Below are positions 39,713 through 47,895 of a stretch of 64,000 nt of DNA, piece after piece. Origin of the DNA: Phaeacidiphilus oryzae TH49. GTDB lineage: Bacteria; Actinomycetota; Actinomycetes; Streptomycetales; Streptomycetaceae. The notes beneath the pieces were generated by a model that had not been told where the DNA came from, made no database searches, and saw only the letters and a list, made by a program, of their open reading frames with translations. Both the position numbers and the translations under genes were made by a program. The stretch covers positions 2,178,055-2,242,054 of the forward strand of contig NZ_JQMQ01000005.1 in NCBI RefSeq assembly GCF_000744815.1, in the 5' to 3' direction. Position 1 is the stretch's first letter. Each line of letters begins with the position of its first letter.

Positions 39713-42502
39713 GTGGTCACCGCGCGGGCAGCCGCCACCTTCGAGCCGGTGGGCCGGTCTGTCGCCGCCGCTCGCGGCTTCGTCCGGGACACCCTTCAGG
39801 GCTGGGGGTTCTCCGACGTCGTCGACGACGCCGTGGTGCTGGCCAGCGAACTCGTCACCAACGCGGTGGTGCACGCCGGCACCAACGCGGAGGTGACCTG
39901 CCTGCGGTACCCCGACGCGGTCCGGATCGAGGTGGCCGACCGGTATCCGGAGCGCGAGCTTCCGATGATGGCGGTGGGCGGCCCGCCGGTCCCGCAGGCG
40001 GCCGGCGCCGCGGCCGGGGCGGGCATGGAGGCCCTCCACGCCGGCGGCCCGGGCCCGACGGCCGGCGGTGCCCCTGGCATCGGCGGCTTCGCCGGGATCG
40101 CCGAGGAGGCGCACCCGGCCGCATACCTCCCCGCGGACCGCGAGGGCGGCCGCGGGCTGCTGCTCTGCGCCGCCCTGGCCGAGAAGTGGGGGGTGGAGTA
40201 CACCCCGACGCACAAGCGGGTCTGGTTCCACCTCGGGCTGCCGCTGCGGGTGGCCGGCACCCGGCTGGCCGGGCCGGTCGTGCCGGACTCCGAGCTCCCG
40301 GCGGGCGCCGAGGGCCCGGTGCTGGTCGCGGTGGTGCAGGCGGACGCGGACGGCGTGGTCCGGCGCTGGAACGCGGACGCCGAGAGCCTCTTCGCCACCG
40401 AGGCGGACAAGGCGCTCGGCCACCCCTTCGCCGACTTCGCCGCCTGGCCGCAGACGCCGGGCACCGGCCTCGGCCTGGCGGAGGCGCTGCGGCTGTCCCG
40501 CTGGGAGGGCAACTACGGGATGCGCTGCGGCGACGGCCGGGTCATCCCGGTCTACGGCACGCATCTGCGTGTACGGGACGCCTCCGGCATCCCCACCACC
40601 GTCTGCCTGCTGGTCCGCGAGGCCGAGCGGGCCGTGCTGCAGTCGCCGATGCGCCCGCCGGGCGGCGTCGAGGGGGTCCCGGCGCAGCGCGGGGACTCCC
40701 AGGGCCGGCGCGGCCCCACCGACCACTTCGACCAGTTCCTCGGCTCCCCCGCCCCGGACGACCTGGACGGGCTGCTGCAGCGCACGGTCGAGCGCGCCCG
40801 GGACATGCTCGACGGCGACGCCGCCTACCTGCTGCTGGCCACCGACGACGAGACCGAGCTCGAGGTGCGGGCCAGCGCCGGGCTGCCCTCCGGCCGCCAG
40901 CGCTTCGCCCGGGTGCCGGTGGACGCCGGCCTCGGCCGCTACAGCTCGGCCCGGATGCCGTCCGTCCACGACGACCTGACCGCCCAGCCGGCCGCCGTGC
41001 CGCTGCTGGCCGGGACCGGGATGCGCTCGGTGGTGACCGTCCCGCTCAAGGTGGAGGGCCGGCTGACCGGCTCGCTCGGGGTGGCCGCGCAGTCCCCCGG
41101 CCGGTACACCAACGACGACGCGCTGCGGCTGCAGTTCGCCGCCGACCGGATCGCGCTGGCGGTGGAGTCGGCCCGGCTGACCGAGCTGGAGAAGCTCCGC
41201 CGCGGCTCGCTCTCCTACCTGGTGGAGGCCTCCGACCTGCTGGCCGGCACCCTCGACCGGGACCAGACGCTGGCCCTGATGGCGCAGATGACCGTGCCCA
41301 CCCTGGCCGGCTGGTGCGCCGTCTACACGATGCCCTCGGGCGCCGATTCGGCCGGCCCGCCGGAGCTGGCCTTCGTCCTCCACGAGGACGAGGACCGGAT
41401 CGACGGGCTGCGGGCGCTGCTGGAGGCCATCCCGGCGCCCGAACCGGTGCCCACGCCCGGCGCGCGCACCTGGAAGGAGCCCGCGGAGGCGGCGCACGCG
41501 ACCGCACTGCGCGCCTCCCTGCGCTCCCTCGGCCTCGGCGAGAGCGCCCAGCCGGCCGGCGGCCCCGGCACCGCGCTGGCCACCGCGGCCGCGGTCGGGG
41601 GCGAGGCGGTGGTCCTCCCGCTGGTCGCCCGCAACCGGGTGATCGGCATGCTCACCCTCGGCAAGGCGGCGGACGAGAAGTTCCGCCGGGAGATCCTGGA
41701 GCTGGCCGAGGACCTCTCCCGCCGGGCCGCGCTTGCCCTGGACAACGCCCGGCTCTACTCCGAGCGCACCGCCATCAGCCGCTCCCTCCAGCGCTCGCTG
41801 CTGCCCCCGGAGCTGCCCAGCATCCCGGGCCTCGAGTTCGAGGTGGTCTACCAGGCGGCGGGCGAGGGCAACGAGGTCGGCGGCGACTTCTACGACGTCT
41901 TCCCGATCCGCGAGGGCACCTACGGCTTCGCCATCGGCGACGTCTGCGGCACCGGACCGGAGGCCGCCGCGGTGACCGGTCTGGCCCGGCACTCGCTGCG
42001 GCTGCTGGCCCGCGAGGGCCTCTCCGGCCCGGAGGTCCTGCAGCGGCTCAACTCGGCCATCCTGGACGAGGGTTCGCGCTCCCGCTTCCTCACCCTGCTC
42101 TACGGGGAGCTCACCCCGCGCGAGGACGGCTCGGTGCAGCTGCGCACGGTCTGCGCCGGCCACCCGCTGCCGCTGCGCCTCCGCCCGAGCGGCGAGGTCG
42201 CCCCGTACGCCGAGCCGCAGCCGCTGCTCGGCGTGCTGGACGACCTCGAACTCTCGGAGGAGGTGCGCGAGTTGGCCCCTGGCGACGTACTGCTCTGCGT
42301 CACCGACGGGGTCACCGAGCGGCGCGAGGGGGCGCGGATGCTGGGCGACGACGGTCTGGCCGAGGTGCTGGCGCAGTGCACCGGGCTCACCGCGGGGGCG
42401 GTCGCGGCCCGCGTGCAGCGCGCGGTGGAGCGCTTCGCGCCGGAGCCGCCCTCGGACGACATGGCGATCCTCAGCCTGCGGGTGCCGGAGACGCAGGGGT
42501 GA
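39713..42502 (+). CDS. osaC: OsaC, RsbW/PAS/GAF/SpoIIE multidomain regulator
   Basis: A 929-residue cytoplasmic regulator. Residues ~10-170 are an RsbW-like ATPase (VLASELVTNAVVHAG is the N-box, EGGRGLLLCAALAEKWG the G-box region), interrupted by a Gly/Ala insert. A PAS domain follows (~200-310; GVVRRWNADAESLF), then one or two GAF domains (~340-650; DGDAAYLLLATDDE, VVTVPLKVEGRLTGSLGV), and a SpoIIE-type PP2C phosphatase (FEVVYQAAGEGNEVGGDFYD; IGDVCGTGPEAA; LCVTDGVTER). OsaC of S. coelicolor binds SigB and resets it after osmotic stress. The GTG at 39713 has an AGGAGGGG upstream. Divergent from osaA. Confidence 0.9.
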   Translation: MVTARAAATFEPVGRSVAAARGFVRDTLQGWGFSDVVDDAVVLASELVTNAVVHAGTNAEVTCLRYPDAVRIEVADRYPERELPMMAVGGPPVPQAAGAAAGAGMEALHAGGPGPTAGGAPGIGGFAGIAEEAHPAAYLPADREGGRGLLLCAALAEKWGVEYTPTHKRVWFHLGLPLRVAGTRLAGPVVPDSELPAGAEGPVLVAVVQADADGVVRRWNADAESLFATEADKALGHPFADFAAWPQTPGTGLGLAEALRLSRWEGNYGMRCGDGRVIPVYGTHLRVRDASGIPTTVCLLVREAERAVLQSPMRPPGGVEGVPAQRGDSQGRRGPTDHFDQFLGSPAPDDLDGLLQRTVERARDMLDGDAAYLLLATDDETELEVRASAGLPSGRQRFARVPVDAGLGRYSSARMPSVHDDLTAQPAAVPLLAGTGMRSVVTVPLKVEGRLTGSLGVAAQSPGRYTNDDALRLQFAADRIALAVESARLTELEKLRRGSLSYLVEASDLLAGTLDRDQTLALMAQMTVPTLAGWCAVYTMPSGADSAGPPELAFVLHEDEDRIDGLRALLEAIPAPEPVPTPGARTWKEPAEAAHATALRASLRSLGLGESAQPAGGPGTALATAAAVGGEAVVLPLVARNRVIGMLTLGKAADEKFRREILELAEDLSRRAALALDNARLYSERTAISRSLQRSLLPPELPSIPGLEFEVVYQAAGEGNEVGGDFYDVFPIREGTYGFAIGDVCGTGPEAAAVTGLARHSLRLLAREGLSGPEVLQRLNSAILDEGSRSRFLTLLYGELTPREDGSVQLRTVCAGHPLPLRLRPSGEVAPYAEPQPLLGVLDDLELSEEVRELAPGDVLLCVTDGVTERREGARMLGDDGLAEVLAQCTGLTAGAVAARVQRAVERFAPEPPSDDMAILSLRVPETQG

Positions 42503-42556
42503 GCGGAAGGGGCCCGGCGAGGGGCCCGGCGCCTTGTTAGACGAAGTGTCAGCAAA

Positions 42557-42584
42557 TCTCGGCGAACCCCTTGCCGAGAGTTTT
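42557..42584 (+). terminator. rho-independent terminator of osaC
   Basis: TCTCGGC (42557-42563) and GCCGAGA (42573-42579) form a 7-bp stem with a 9-base loop, followed by GTTTT. It is 54 bases past the osaC stop. Confidence 0.75.
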
Positions 42585-42596
42585 ACCGCTCAGTAA
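42583..42596. promoter_or_regulatory. operator-like palindrome upstream of the metal-dependent hydrolase
   Basis: TTACCGCTCAGTAA has symmetric TTAC/GTAA ends and TTAC(C/T)G half-sites, a pattern common for TetR-type operators. It lies 38 bases before the ATG at 42635 and touches the T-run of the osaC terminator. Confidence 0.45.
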
Positions 42597-42634
42597 GTTC
42601 AGCCTCGTCAGGATGCCTCGACGAGGAGGCGGCA

Positions 42635-43582
42635 ATGCTCCCCAGCCCGAACGACCACACCGATACGGACAACCTCCAACTCCAGCCCAGGGACGTCCGG
42701 TTCGACTGGTCCGACCTGCCCATCCACTGGGTCCCCGGCGAGCCGCAGGTCACCCACTCGCTCAACGTGCTGCACATCCTGCTGCCGGAGGGCGAGCGCT
42801 GGTTCTGCCGGACCTTCACCGAGGCGCTGCCGCTGATCAGCGACGAGCGGGTGCGCGAGCGGGTGCTCGGCTTCATCGGCCAGGAGGCCATGCACGCCAA
42901 GCTCCACCAGGAGGTCCAGGACCTGCTGCGGGAGCGCGGTCTTGACGCCGGCGCGTACGTCCGGCAGGCCGAGTACCTCTTCCGCCGGGTGCTCAGCCCC
43001 CGCGAGGGGCTCACCCCGCAGCAGCGCAAGGAGGAGATCCTGGAGGCGGTCGCGCTGATCGCGGCCATCGAGCACGTCACCGCCTTCCTCGGCGACTGGA
43101 TCCTCAACACCCCTCAGCTGGACCGGGCCGGCGCCCACCCCGCCATGCTCGACCTGCTGCGCTGGCACGGCGCCGAGGAGGTCGAGCACCGCAGCGTCGC
43201 CTTCGACCTCCTCAAGCACCTCGACCCGGGCCGGGCCCGCCAGCTGCGGGCGGCCGTGCTGGCCGGACCGATCGTGCTCTGGCTGCTGATCCGCGGCACC
43301 CGCTGCCTGATGGCGGTGGACCCCGCGCTGCGCGGCGGTCCGGCGGGCCGGGCCAGCTGGCGGGCGTACCAGCGGGCGGCCAGGCGCGGGCTGCTGCCCG
43401 GCATGGGGCATTTCGTCAAGTCCTACCTGCGGTACGCCAAGCCGGGCTACCACCCCACCCAGGAGGGCTCCACCGAGCAGGCCGTCGCGTACCTCGCGAG
43501 CTCGCCCGCCGCCCGCGCGGCCGACGCGCTGGCCGCTCCGGCCGTCCCGGCCGACCCGGCCGCCCCCGCCGAGCAGCACTGA
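42635..43582 (+). CDS. metal-dependent hydrolase-like protein (PF10118 type)
   Basis: A 315-residue protein with ferritin-like di-iron motifs: FIGQEAMHAKLHQE, ALIAAIEHVTAFLGD and HGAEEVEHRSVAFD, each with the E-x2-H pattern. The C-terminal tail is Ala/Pro-rich. The family is named metal-dependent hydrolase, but its genes often stand beside ferredoxin-type reductases, as here, so an oxygen-dependent reaction is possible. The ATG at 42635 has GAGGAGG upstream. It heads a three-gene set with the VanB-type oxidoreductase and the M24 peptidase. Confidence 0.85.
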   Translation: MLPSPNDHTDTDNLQLQPRDVRFDWSDLPIHWVPGEPQVTHSLNVLHILLPEGERWFCRTFTEALPLISDERVRERVLGFIGQEAMHAKLHQEVQDLLRERGLDAGAYVRQAEYLFRRVLSPREGLTPQQRKEEILEAVALIAAIEHVTAFLGDWILNTPQLDRAGAHPAMLDLLRWHGAEEVEHRSVAFDLLKHLDPGRARQLRAAVLAGPIVLWLLIRGTRCLMAVDPALRGGPAGRASWRAYQRAARRGLLPGMGHFVKSYLRYAKPGYHPTQEGSTEQAVAYLASSPAARAADALAAPAVPADPAAPAEQH

Positions 43583-43629
43583 CCCGGACGCCGACGTACG
43601 CCCGCTGACCGCCCACCGACGGAGCCGCG

Positions 43630-44742
43630 ATGCCCAGCAACCCACCGGTGCCCGCAGAGCGCCCCGGCAACATCTTCCACCCCGAGCGCCCGGACCGGCT
43701 GATGAGCGCGCTCACCCTCCTCAACGACGCGCTGGTCCCCCGGCTCACCCTGCCCGGGCTGCGGCGCAGCCGGCGGCTGCCGGACCCGCGCCCGGCCCCG
43801 CCGCTCCGGCTCGCGGTCCGTGAGCGGCGCCAGGTCGCCGAGGACGCGGTGGAGCTGACCCTGGCCCGGCCCGCGGGCGCCGGCGGGCCGCTGCCGTCCT
43901 GGCAGCCCGGCTGCCATCTGGACGTCACCCTGCCCTCCGGCCGGGTCCGGCAGTACTCGCTCTGCGGGGACCCCGACGACCGCGGCTGCTACCGGATCGC
44001 CGTCCGCCGCCTCGACGGCGGCCGCGGCGGCTCCCTGGAGGTCCACCAGGAGCTGGCGCCCGGGCGGGAGTTGACGGTCTCCGGGCCGCGCAACGCCTTC
44101 CCCTTCGCCGCCGAGCCGGCCGTCCTCCTGCTCGCCGGCGGGATCGGCATCACCCCCGTGCTGCCGATGGCCAGGGAGGCCGCCCGGCGCGGACTCGACT
44201 GGCGCCTGGTGCACACCGGCCGCTCCCGGGACAGCCTGCCGTTCCGCGCGGAACTGGAGGAGCTCTCGGGGGACTCCGGGCGGGTCCGCTTCCACACCTA
44301 CGACACCGACGGCTTCCCGGACGCCGCAGAACTGCTCGCGCAAGCCCCGCGCCCGGACGCCGCCGTCTACTGCTGCGGCCCCACCGAGCTGCTGGACGAC
44401 GTCCGGCTGGCGCTCCCCGGCACCCGGCTGCGCGCGCTCCACGCCGAGCGCTTCTCCCCCGCCCCGGTGGTCGGCGGGAAGCCGTTCCGGCTCCGCCTCG
44501 GCGACGGCACCGAGGTGGCGGTCCCCGCCGACCGGACCGCCCTGGACGCCCTGCTGGAGGCCCGCCCGCAGGCGCCGTTCTCCTGCCGCCAGGGCTTCTG
44601 CGGCACCTGCCGGGTCACCGTCCGGCAGGGCACCCCCGAGCACCGCGACCACCGCCTCACCGACCAGGAGCGGGCCGACGGATCCATGCTGATCTGCGTC
44701 TCCCGCGCCCCCGAGGGCCACACCCTGGAGATCGACGCATGA
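43630..44742 (+). CDS. PDR/VanB-type oxidoreductase with [2Fe-2S] domain
   Basis: A 370-residue flavin-iron-sulphur reductase. The flavin-binding motif is RQYSLCGDP, the NAD(P) domain has LLLAGGIGITPVLPM and YCCGPTELL, and the C-terminal ferredoxin domain has CRQGFCGTC plus a later Cys (ICVSRAP) as iron-sulphur ligands. Such enzymes pass electrons from NAD(P)H to an oxygenase; the di-iron protein just upstream (47 bases) is a natural partner by context. Its stop overlaps the next start (ATGA). Confidence 0.9.
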   Translation: MPSNPPVPAERPGNIFHPERPDRLMSALTLLNDALVPRLTLPGLRRSRRLPDPRPAPPLRLAVRERRQVAEDAVELTLARPAGAGGPLPSWQPGCHLDVTLPSGRVRQYSLCGDPDDRGCYRIAVRRLDGGRGGSLEVHQELAPGRELTVSGPRNAFPFAAEPAVLLLAGGIGITPVLPMAREAARRGLDWRLVHTGRSRDSLPFRAELEELSGDSGRVRFHTYDTDGFPDAAELLAQAPRPDAAVYCCGPTELLDDVRLALPGTRLRALHAERFSPAPVVGGKPFRLRLGDGTEVAVPADRTALDALLEARPQAPFSCRQGFCGTCRVTVRQGTPEHRDHRLTDQERADGSMLICVSRAPEGHTLEIDA

Positions 44743-45680
44743 CCGCGACCGCGCCCGCGAGCGCAACCGAGAGCGCCGCCCGCCCCCTCCCGCCCTTCCC
44801 GTGGACCGACCGCGACCTCGACCGCTTCCGCGAGGTCCAGCAGCTCGCCTACCGCTGCGCCGAGGGCGTGGCCGCCTGGATCGGACCGGGCGTGACGGAG
44901 CGTCAGACCGCCGCCGAGCTGCGCCGCCGGCTGATCGCCGAGGGCGTGCGGGACTTCTTCCACATCCCCTTCGCCTGGTTCGGCGAGCGCACCGCCTTCC
45001 GCCGGTTCCGCACCCCGCTGCAGTTCTTCCCCACCGACCGCAGGCTCTCCGAGGGCATGCCGTACGTGCTGGACTGCGCGCCGATCGTGGACGGCTACAC
45101 CGCGGACATCGGCTACGGCGGCCGGATCGGCGGCACCGGCGCCAACCCGGTCTGGGACAAGCTCACCGAGGACCTGGCCGGCTACCGCGAGCTGATCCTC
45201 GCCGAGGTCCGCGCCGGCCGGCCGCTGGCCGACGTCTACCGGGCCGTCGACGAGCGGATCATCCGGGACGGCTACGAGAACCGCCACCAGGTCTACCCGG
45301 GCCGGGTCATCGGCCACCAGGTCACCCGGCTGCACAGCCGGCTCCCCAGCGGGGTCAACCTCTTCGGCTTCGGCGTCCGCACCCTCCAGACCCTGGGGCG
45401 GGAACTGGTCGGCGAGCGGATCCAGGGCCGCTCCCCGCTGTGGGCCGACGGCCGCGCCTCCCGGCACCCCGCCACCCCCGGCCTGTGGGCGGTGGAGCCG
45501 CATATCGCCTTCCGCGACACCGGCACCAAGTTCGAGGAACTCCTCGTCGTCACCGGCGACCCGGCGAACCCGGCCTACTGGCTGGACGACGACCTGCCCC
45601 ACGTCCGCCGCTGGACGGCCGGCCCGAGCGGCCAGGCGGCGGCGACCAGCGCCGCCCCCGCCACCCCGTCCAGCCAGTAG
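44739..45680 (+). CDS. M24-family (Xaa-Pro aminopeptidase-like) protein
   Basis: A 313-residue creatinase/aminopeptidase-fold protein. All five metal ligands of the family can be placed: two Asp in VLDCAPIVDGYTADIGYG (ten residues apart), His in GRVIGHQV, and Glu in VEPHIAF and KFEELLVV. It lacks the N-terminal domain of full-length aminopeptidase P. Its start overlaps the reductase stop. Its last 106 bases overlap the 3' end of the PAP2 gene on the other strand; the tail coded there (SGQAAATSAAPATPSSQ) looks non-conserved. Confidence 0.85.
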   Translation: MTATAPASATESAARPLPPFPWTDRDLDRFREVQQLAYRCAEGVAAWIGPGVTERQTAAELRRRLIAEGVRDFFHIPFAWFGERTAFRRFRTPLQFFPTDRRLSEGMPYVLDCAPIVDGYTADIGYGGRIGGTGANPVWDKLTEDLAGYRELILAEVRAGRPLADVYRAVDERIIRDGYENRHQVYPGRVIGHQVTRLHSRLPSGVNLFGFGVRTLQTLGRELVGERIQGRSPLWADGRASRHPATPGLWAVEPHIAFRDTGTKFEELLVVTGDPANPAYWLDDDLPHVRRWTAGPSGQAAATSAAPATPSSQ

Positions 45681-46549
45681 TGGTTCGCCGTCACCACGAC
45701 CACCAGCACGGTCAGCGCCACATGCAGCAGCGCCAGCCATCGCCAGCGCGACCGCGAGACGGACAGCACGCAGGCGGCCACCAGCACACACCAGGCCACA
45801 TGCACCGAGGGCATGGCGGCCAGCCCGTCGGCGGTCACCCCGGCCGCGCCCGCCCCGGCGTAGACGGACTGGCCGTACGCCAGCCCGGTGTCCACCATCC
45901 CCGTCCCGCTCACCAGCCGGGGCGGGGCCACCGGTAGCAGCTGCACCAGCAGGGACGCCCCCGTGACGGTCACCAGCAGCGCGCGGACGCGCGGATACGC
46001 CGACCGATGCCGCAGGAACACCCAGAGGAGGAAACCGATCATCACCCCGAAGTGCATGACCGCGTAGTAGTAGTTGGCCCCCTGGATCAGCCAGTGCTGC
46101 GGCAGCAGCGCGCTCTGCAGCCACGCCTCGCTGGGCAGCCGCAGCGCCCGCTCGGCGCCCCAGATCGCCTGCCCGCGCGCGACCGCGTCGTCCCCCTGCC
46201 CCAGCGACCACTGCCCCGCGAACTCCCAGAGCGCGAAGAGCAGCAGCATCAGCCCGGCCTCCCGCAGCAGCGCCCCGAGCCCACGCGCCCCGGGCGCAGC
46301 GCCGCGGGCGCGAGCAAGGGGCGCGGGGAACTGCGCGACCGGCCCGCTACGGCGCCGCACCCGGGAACGGCCACCGGGTTGCAGCTCAGGCTCCGTGGCC
46401 GAGTACGGCAGGTCACGGGCTGAGCGCGCCGTTCCCCGCGCCCCCTGAGTTGCTGCGCAACTCACGCGCCGCGCAGCGGCAGAGCCCAGCACGAACGCGG
46501 CCGCCCCCGCGCCCGCAGCCACCTGCCAGGACAGCATCAGATTCCGCAT
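45575..46549 (-). CDS. PAP2/Aur1-like membrane phosphatase or transferase
   Basis: A ~324-residue polytopic membrane protein. MPSVHVAW and ANHYWLDGVAGAA are the second and third phosphatase motifs of the PAP2 superfamily, in the inositolphosphotransferase (Aur1-like) arrangement, with six hydrophobic helices between residue ~105 and the end. The N-terminal part has one helix (QVAAGAGAAAFVLGSAA), then ~60 residues translated straight through a dispersed palindromic element (46318-46444). The ATG at 46549 is taken; ATG 46249 (LMLLLFALWEF) would start after the element and give a normal-length enzyme. May act on lipid-linked polysaccharide intermediates, given the neighbouring locus. Confidence 0.75.
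   Translation of the reverse strand: MRNLMLSWQVAAGAGAAAFVLGSAAARRVSCAATQGARGTARSARDLPYSATEPELQPGGRSRVRRRSGPVAQFPAPLARARGAAPGARGLGALLREAGLMLLLFALWEFAGQWSLGQGDDAVARGQAIWGAERALRLPSEAWLQSALLPQHWLIQGANYYYAVMHFGVMIGFLLWVFLRHRSAYPRVRALLVTVTGASLLVQLLPVAPPRLVSGTGMVDTGLAYGQSVYAGAGAAGVTADGLAAMPSVHVAWCVLVAACVLSVSRSRWRWLALLHVALTVLVVVVTANHYWLDGVAGAALVAAAWPLGPAVQRRTWGRSSSSQ
46318..46444 (+). repeat. dispersed palindromic element, full copy B, inside the PAP2 frame
   Basis: GGGGCGCGGGGAAC (46318-46331) and GTTCCCCGCGCCCC (46431-46444) are perfect 14-bp arms around 99 bases, the same design as copy A at 32171-32299 but in reverse orientation. It has no stop codon in the PAP2 frame. Confidence 0.8.
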
Positions 46550-46591
46550 GCCGGCGGCACCCCCCACTCCACCGGCACACAGTAAGACCGC

Positions 46592-47878
46592 CTACCCCCC
46601 GATGACGACCCTCCGAACCCCCTCCCACCGCGTGGGGTCCGTCACCCGCCGCCCGTCCACCAGCACCTGAAGCCCGCTCAGATCCGCCGCCCCCAGCGTC
46701 CGGTACTCCGCGTGGTCCGCCTGCACGATCGCCGCGACCACCTCCCGCTCCCCGTCCCAGGCCGGAAGCCCCAGCTCCGCCAGCTCCTCCGCACCGTACA
46801 GCGGGTCACTGACATACGGCCGCGCCCCGCGCTCCCGCAGCGCATCCACCACGCCGAACACCCCGGAGAACGCGGTCTCCTTGACCCCGCCCCGGTAGGC
46901 CGCGCCCAGCACCAGCACGTCCACCCCGTCGAGCTCCCCGAAAGCGCCTTCCAGCAGCCCGACCGCGTACGCCGGCATCTCCCGGTTGGCGGTCCGCGCC
47001 GCCCGCACCACCGTCGCGTCCGGGTCGTTCCACAGGTACATCTGCGGGTAGATCGGGATGCAGTGCCCGCCGACCGCGATCCCGGGCTGGTGGATGTGGC
47101 TGAACGGCTGCGAGTTGCAGGCCTCGATCACCTTGAGGACGTCGACGCCCATCCGGTCCGCGTACCGCGCGAACTGGTTCGCAAGACCGATGTTGACATC
47201 CCGGTAGGTGGTCTCGGCGAGCTTCGCCAGCTCGGAGGCCTCCGCGGAGCCGAGGTTCCACACCCCGTTCTCCCGCGCCAGGTCGCCCCGCCGGTCGAAG
47301 TCGAGCACCGCCTCGTAGAACTCGACCCCGCGCCGGCCGGAGGCGGCGTCGATCCCGCCCACCAGCTTCGGGTAGCGGCGCAGGTCGGCGAAGACCCGCC
47401 CGGTGAAGACCCGCTCGGGGCTGAAGACCAGCGAGAAGTCGGTGCCGGCCCGCAGCCCGCTGCCCTCCTCCAGCATCGGCGCCCAGCGCTCCCGGGTGGT
47501 GCCGACCGGCAGCGTGGTCTCGTAGGAGACCAGCGTCCCCGGTCGCAGACCGGCCGCGATCTCCTTGGTGGCGGAGTCCATCCACCCGAAGTCGGGCACC
47601 CCGTCCTCGTCCACGAAGAGCGGCACGACCACCACGACGGCCTCCGACCTGGCCACCGCCTCCCGGGTGGCGGTGGTCGCGGTCAGCCGGCCGGCCAGGA
47701 CGTTCTCCTTGAGCCTGACGTCCAGGTCGGTCTCGCCGGGGAACGGCTCGACCCCCTCGTTCACCGCCCGCACGACCCGCTCGTCCACGTCCGCACCGAT
47801 CACCTGGTGCCCCTTGGACGCGAACTGCACGGCCAGCGGCAGGCCGATCTTCCCGAGCGCCACCACACAGATCCGCAT
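46592..47878 (-). CDS. wecC: UDP-N-acetylhexosamine 6-dehydrogenase (WecC/WbpA type)
   Basis: A 428-residue NAD-dependent enzyme that oxidises C6 of a UDP-HexNAc to the uronic acid. The Rossmann motif is VVALGKIGLPLAVQ (GxGxxG variant), and GGHCIPIYPQMYL carries the catalytic Cys; SYETTLPVGTT and LAETTYRDVNIGLANQ are family signatures. It may use UDP-ManNAc (WecC) or UDP-GlcNAc (WbpA); the downstream-acting enzymes in the cluster favour the second. ATG 47878 with GGAGG upstream; last gene of the locus. Confidence 0.88.
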   Translation of the reverse strand: MRICVVALGKIGLPLAVQFASKGHQVIGADVDERVVRAVNEGVEPFPGETDLDVRLKENVLAGRLTATTATREAVARSEAVVVVVPLFVDEDGVPDFGWMDSATKEIAAGLRPGTLVSYETTLPVGTTRERWAPMLEEGSGLRAGTDFSLVFSPERVFTGRVFADLRRYPKLVGGIDAASGRRGVEFYEAVLDFDRRGDLARENGVWNLGSAEASELAKLAETTYRDVNIGLANQFARYADRMGVDVLKVIEACNSQPFSHIHQPGIAVGGHCIPIYPQMYLWNDPDATVVRAARTANREMPAYAVGLLEGAFGELDGVDVLVLGAAYRGGVKETAFSGVFGVVDALRERGARPYVSDPLYGAEELAELGLPAWDGEREVVAAIVQADHAEYRTLGAADLSGLQVLVDGRRVTDPTRWEGVRRVVIGG

Positions 47879-47895
47879 GTTGCCCTGTTCCTCCG

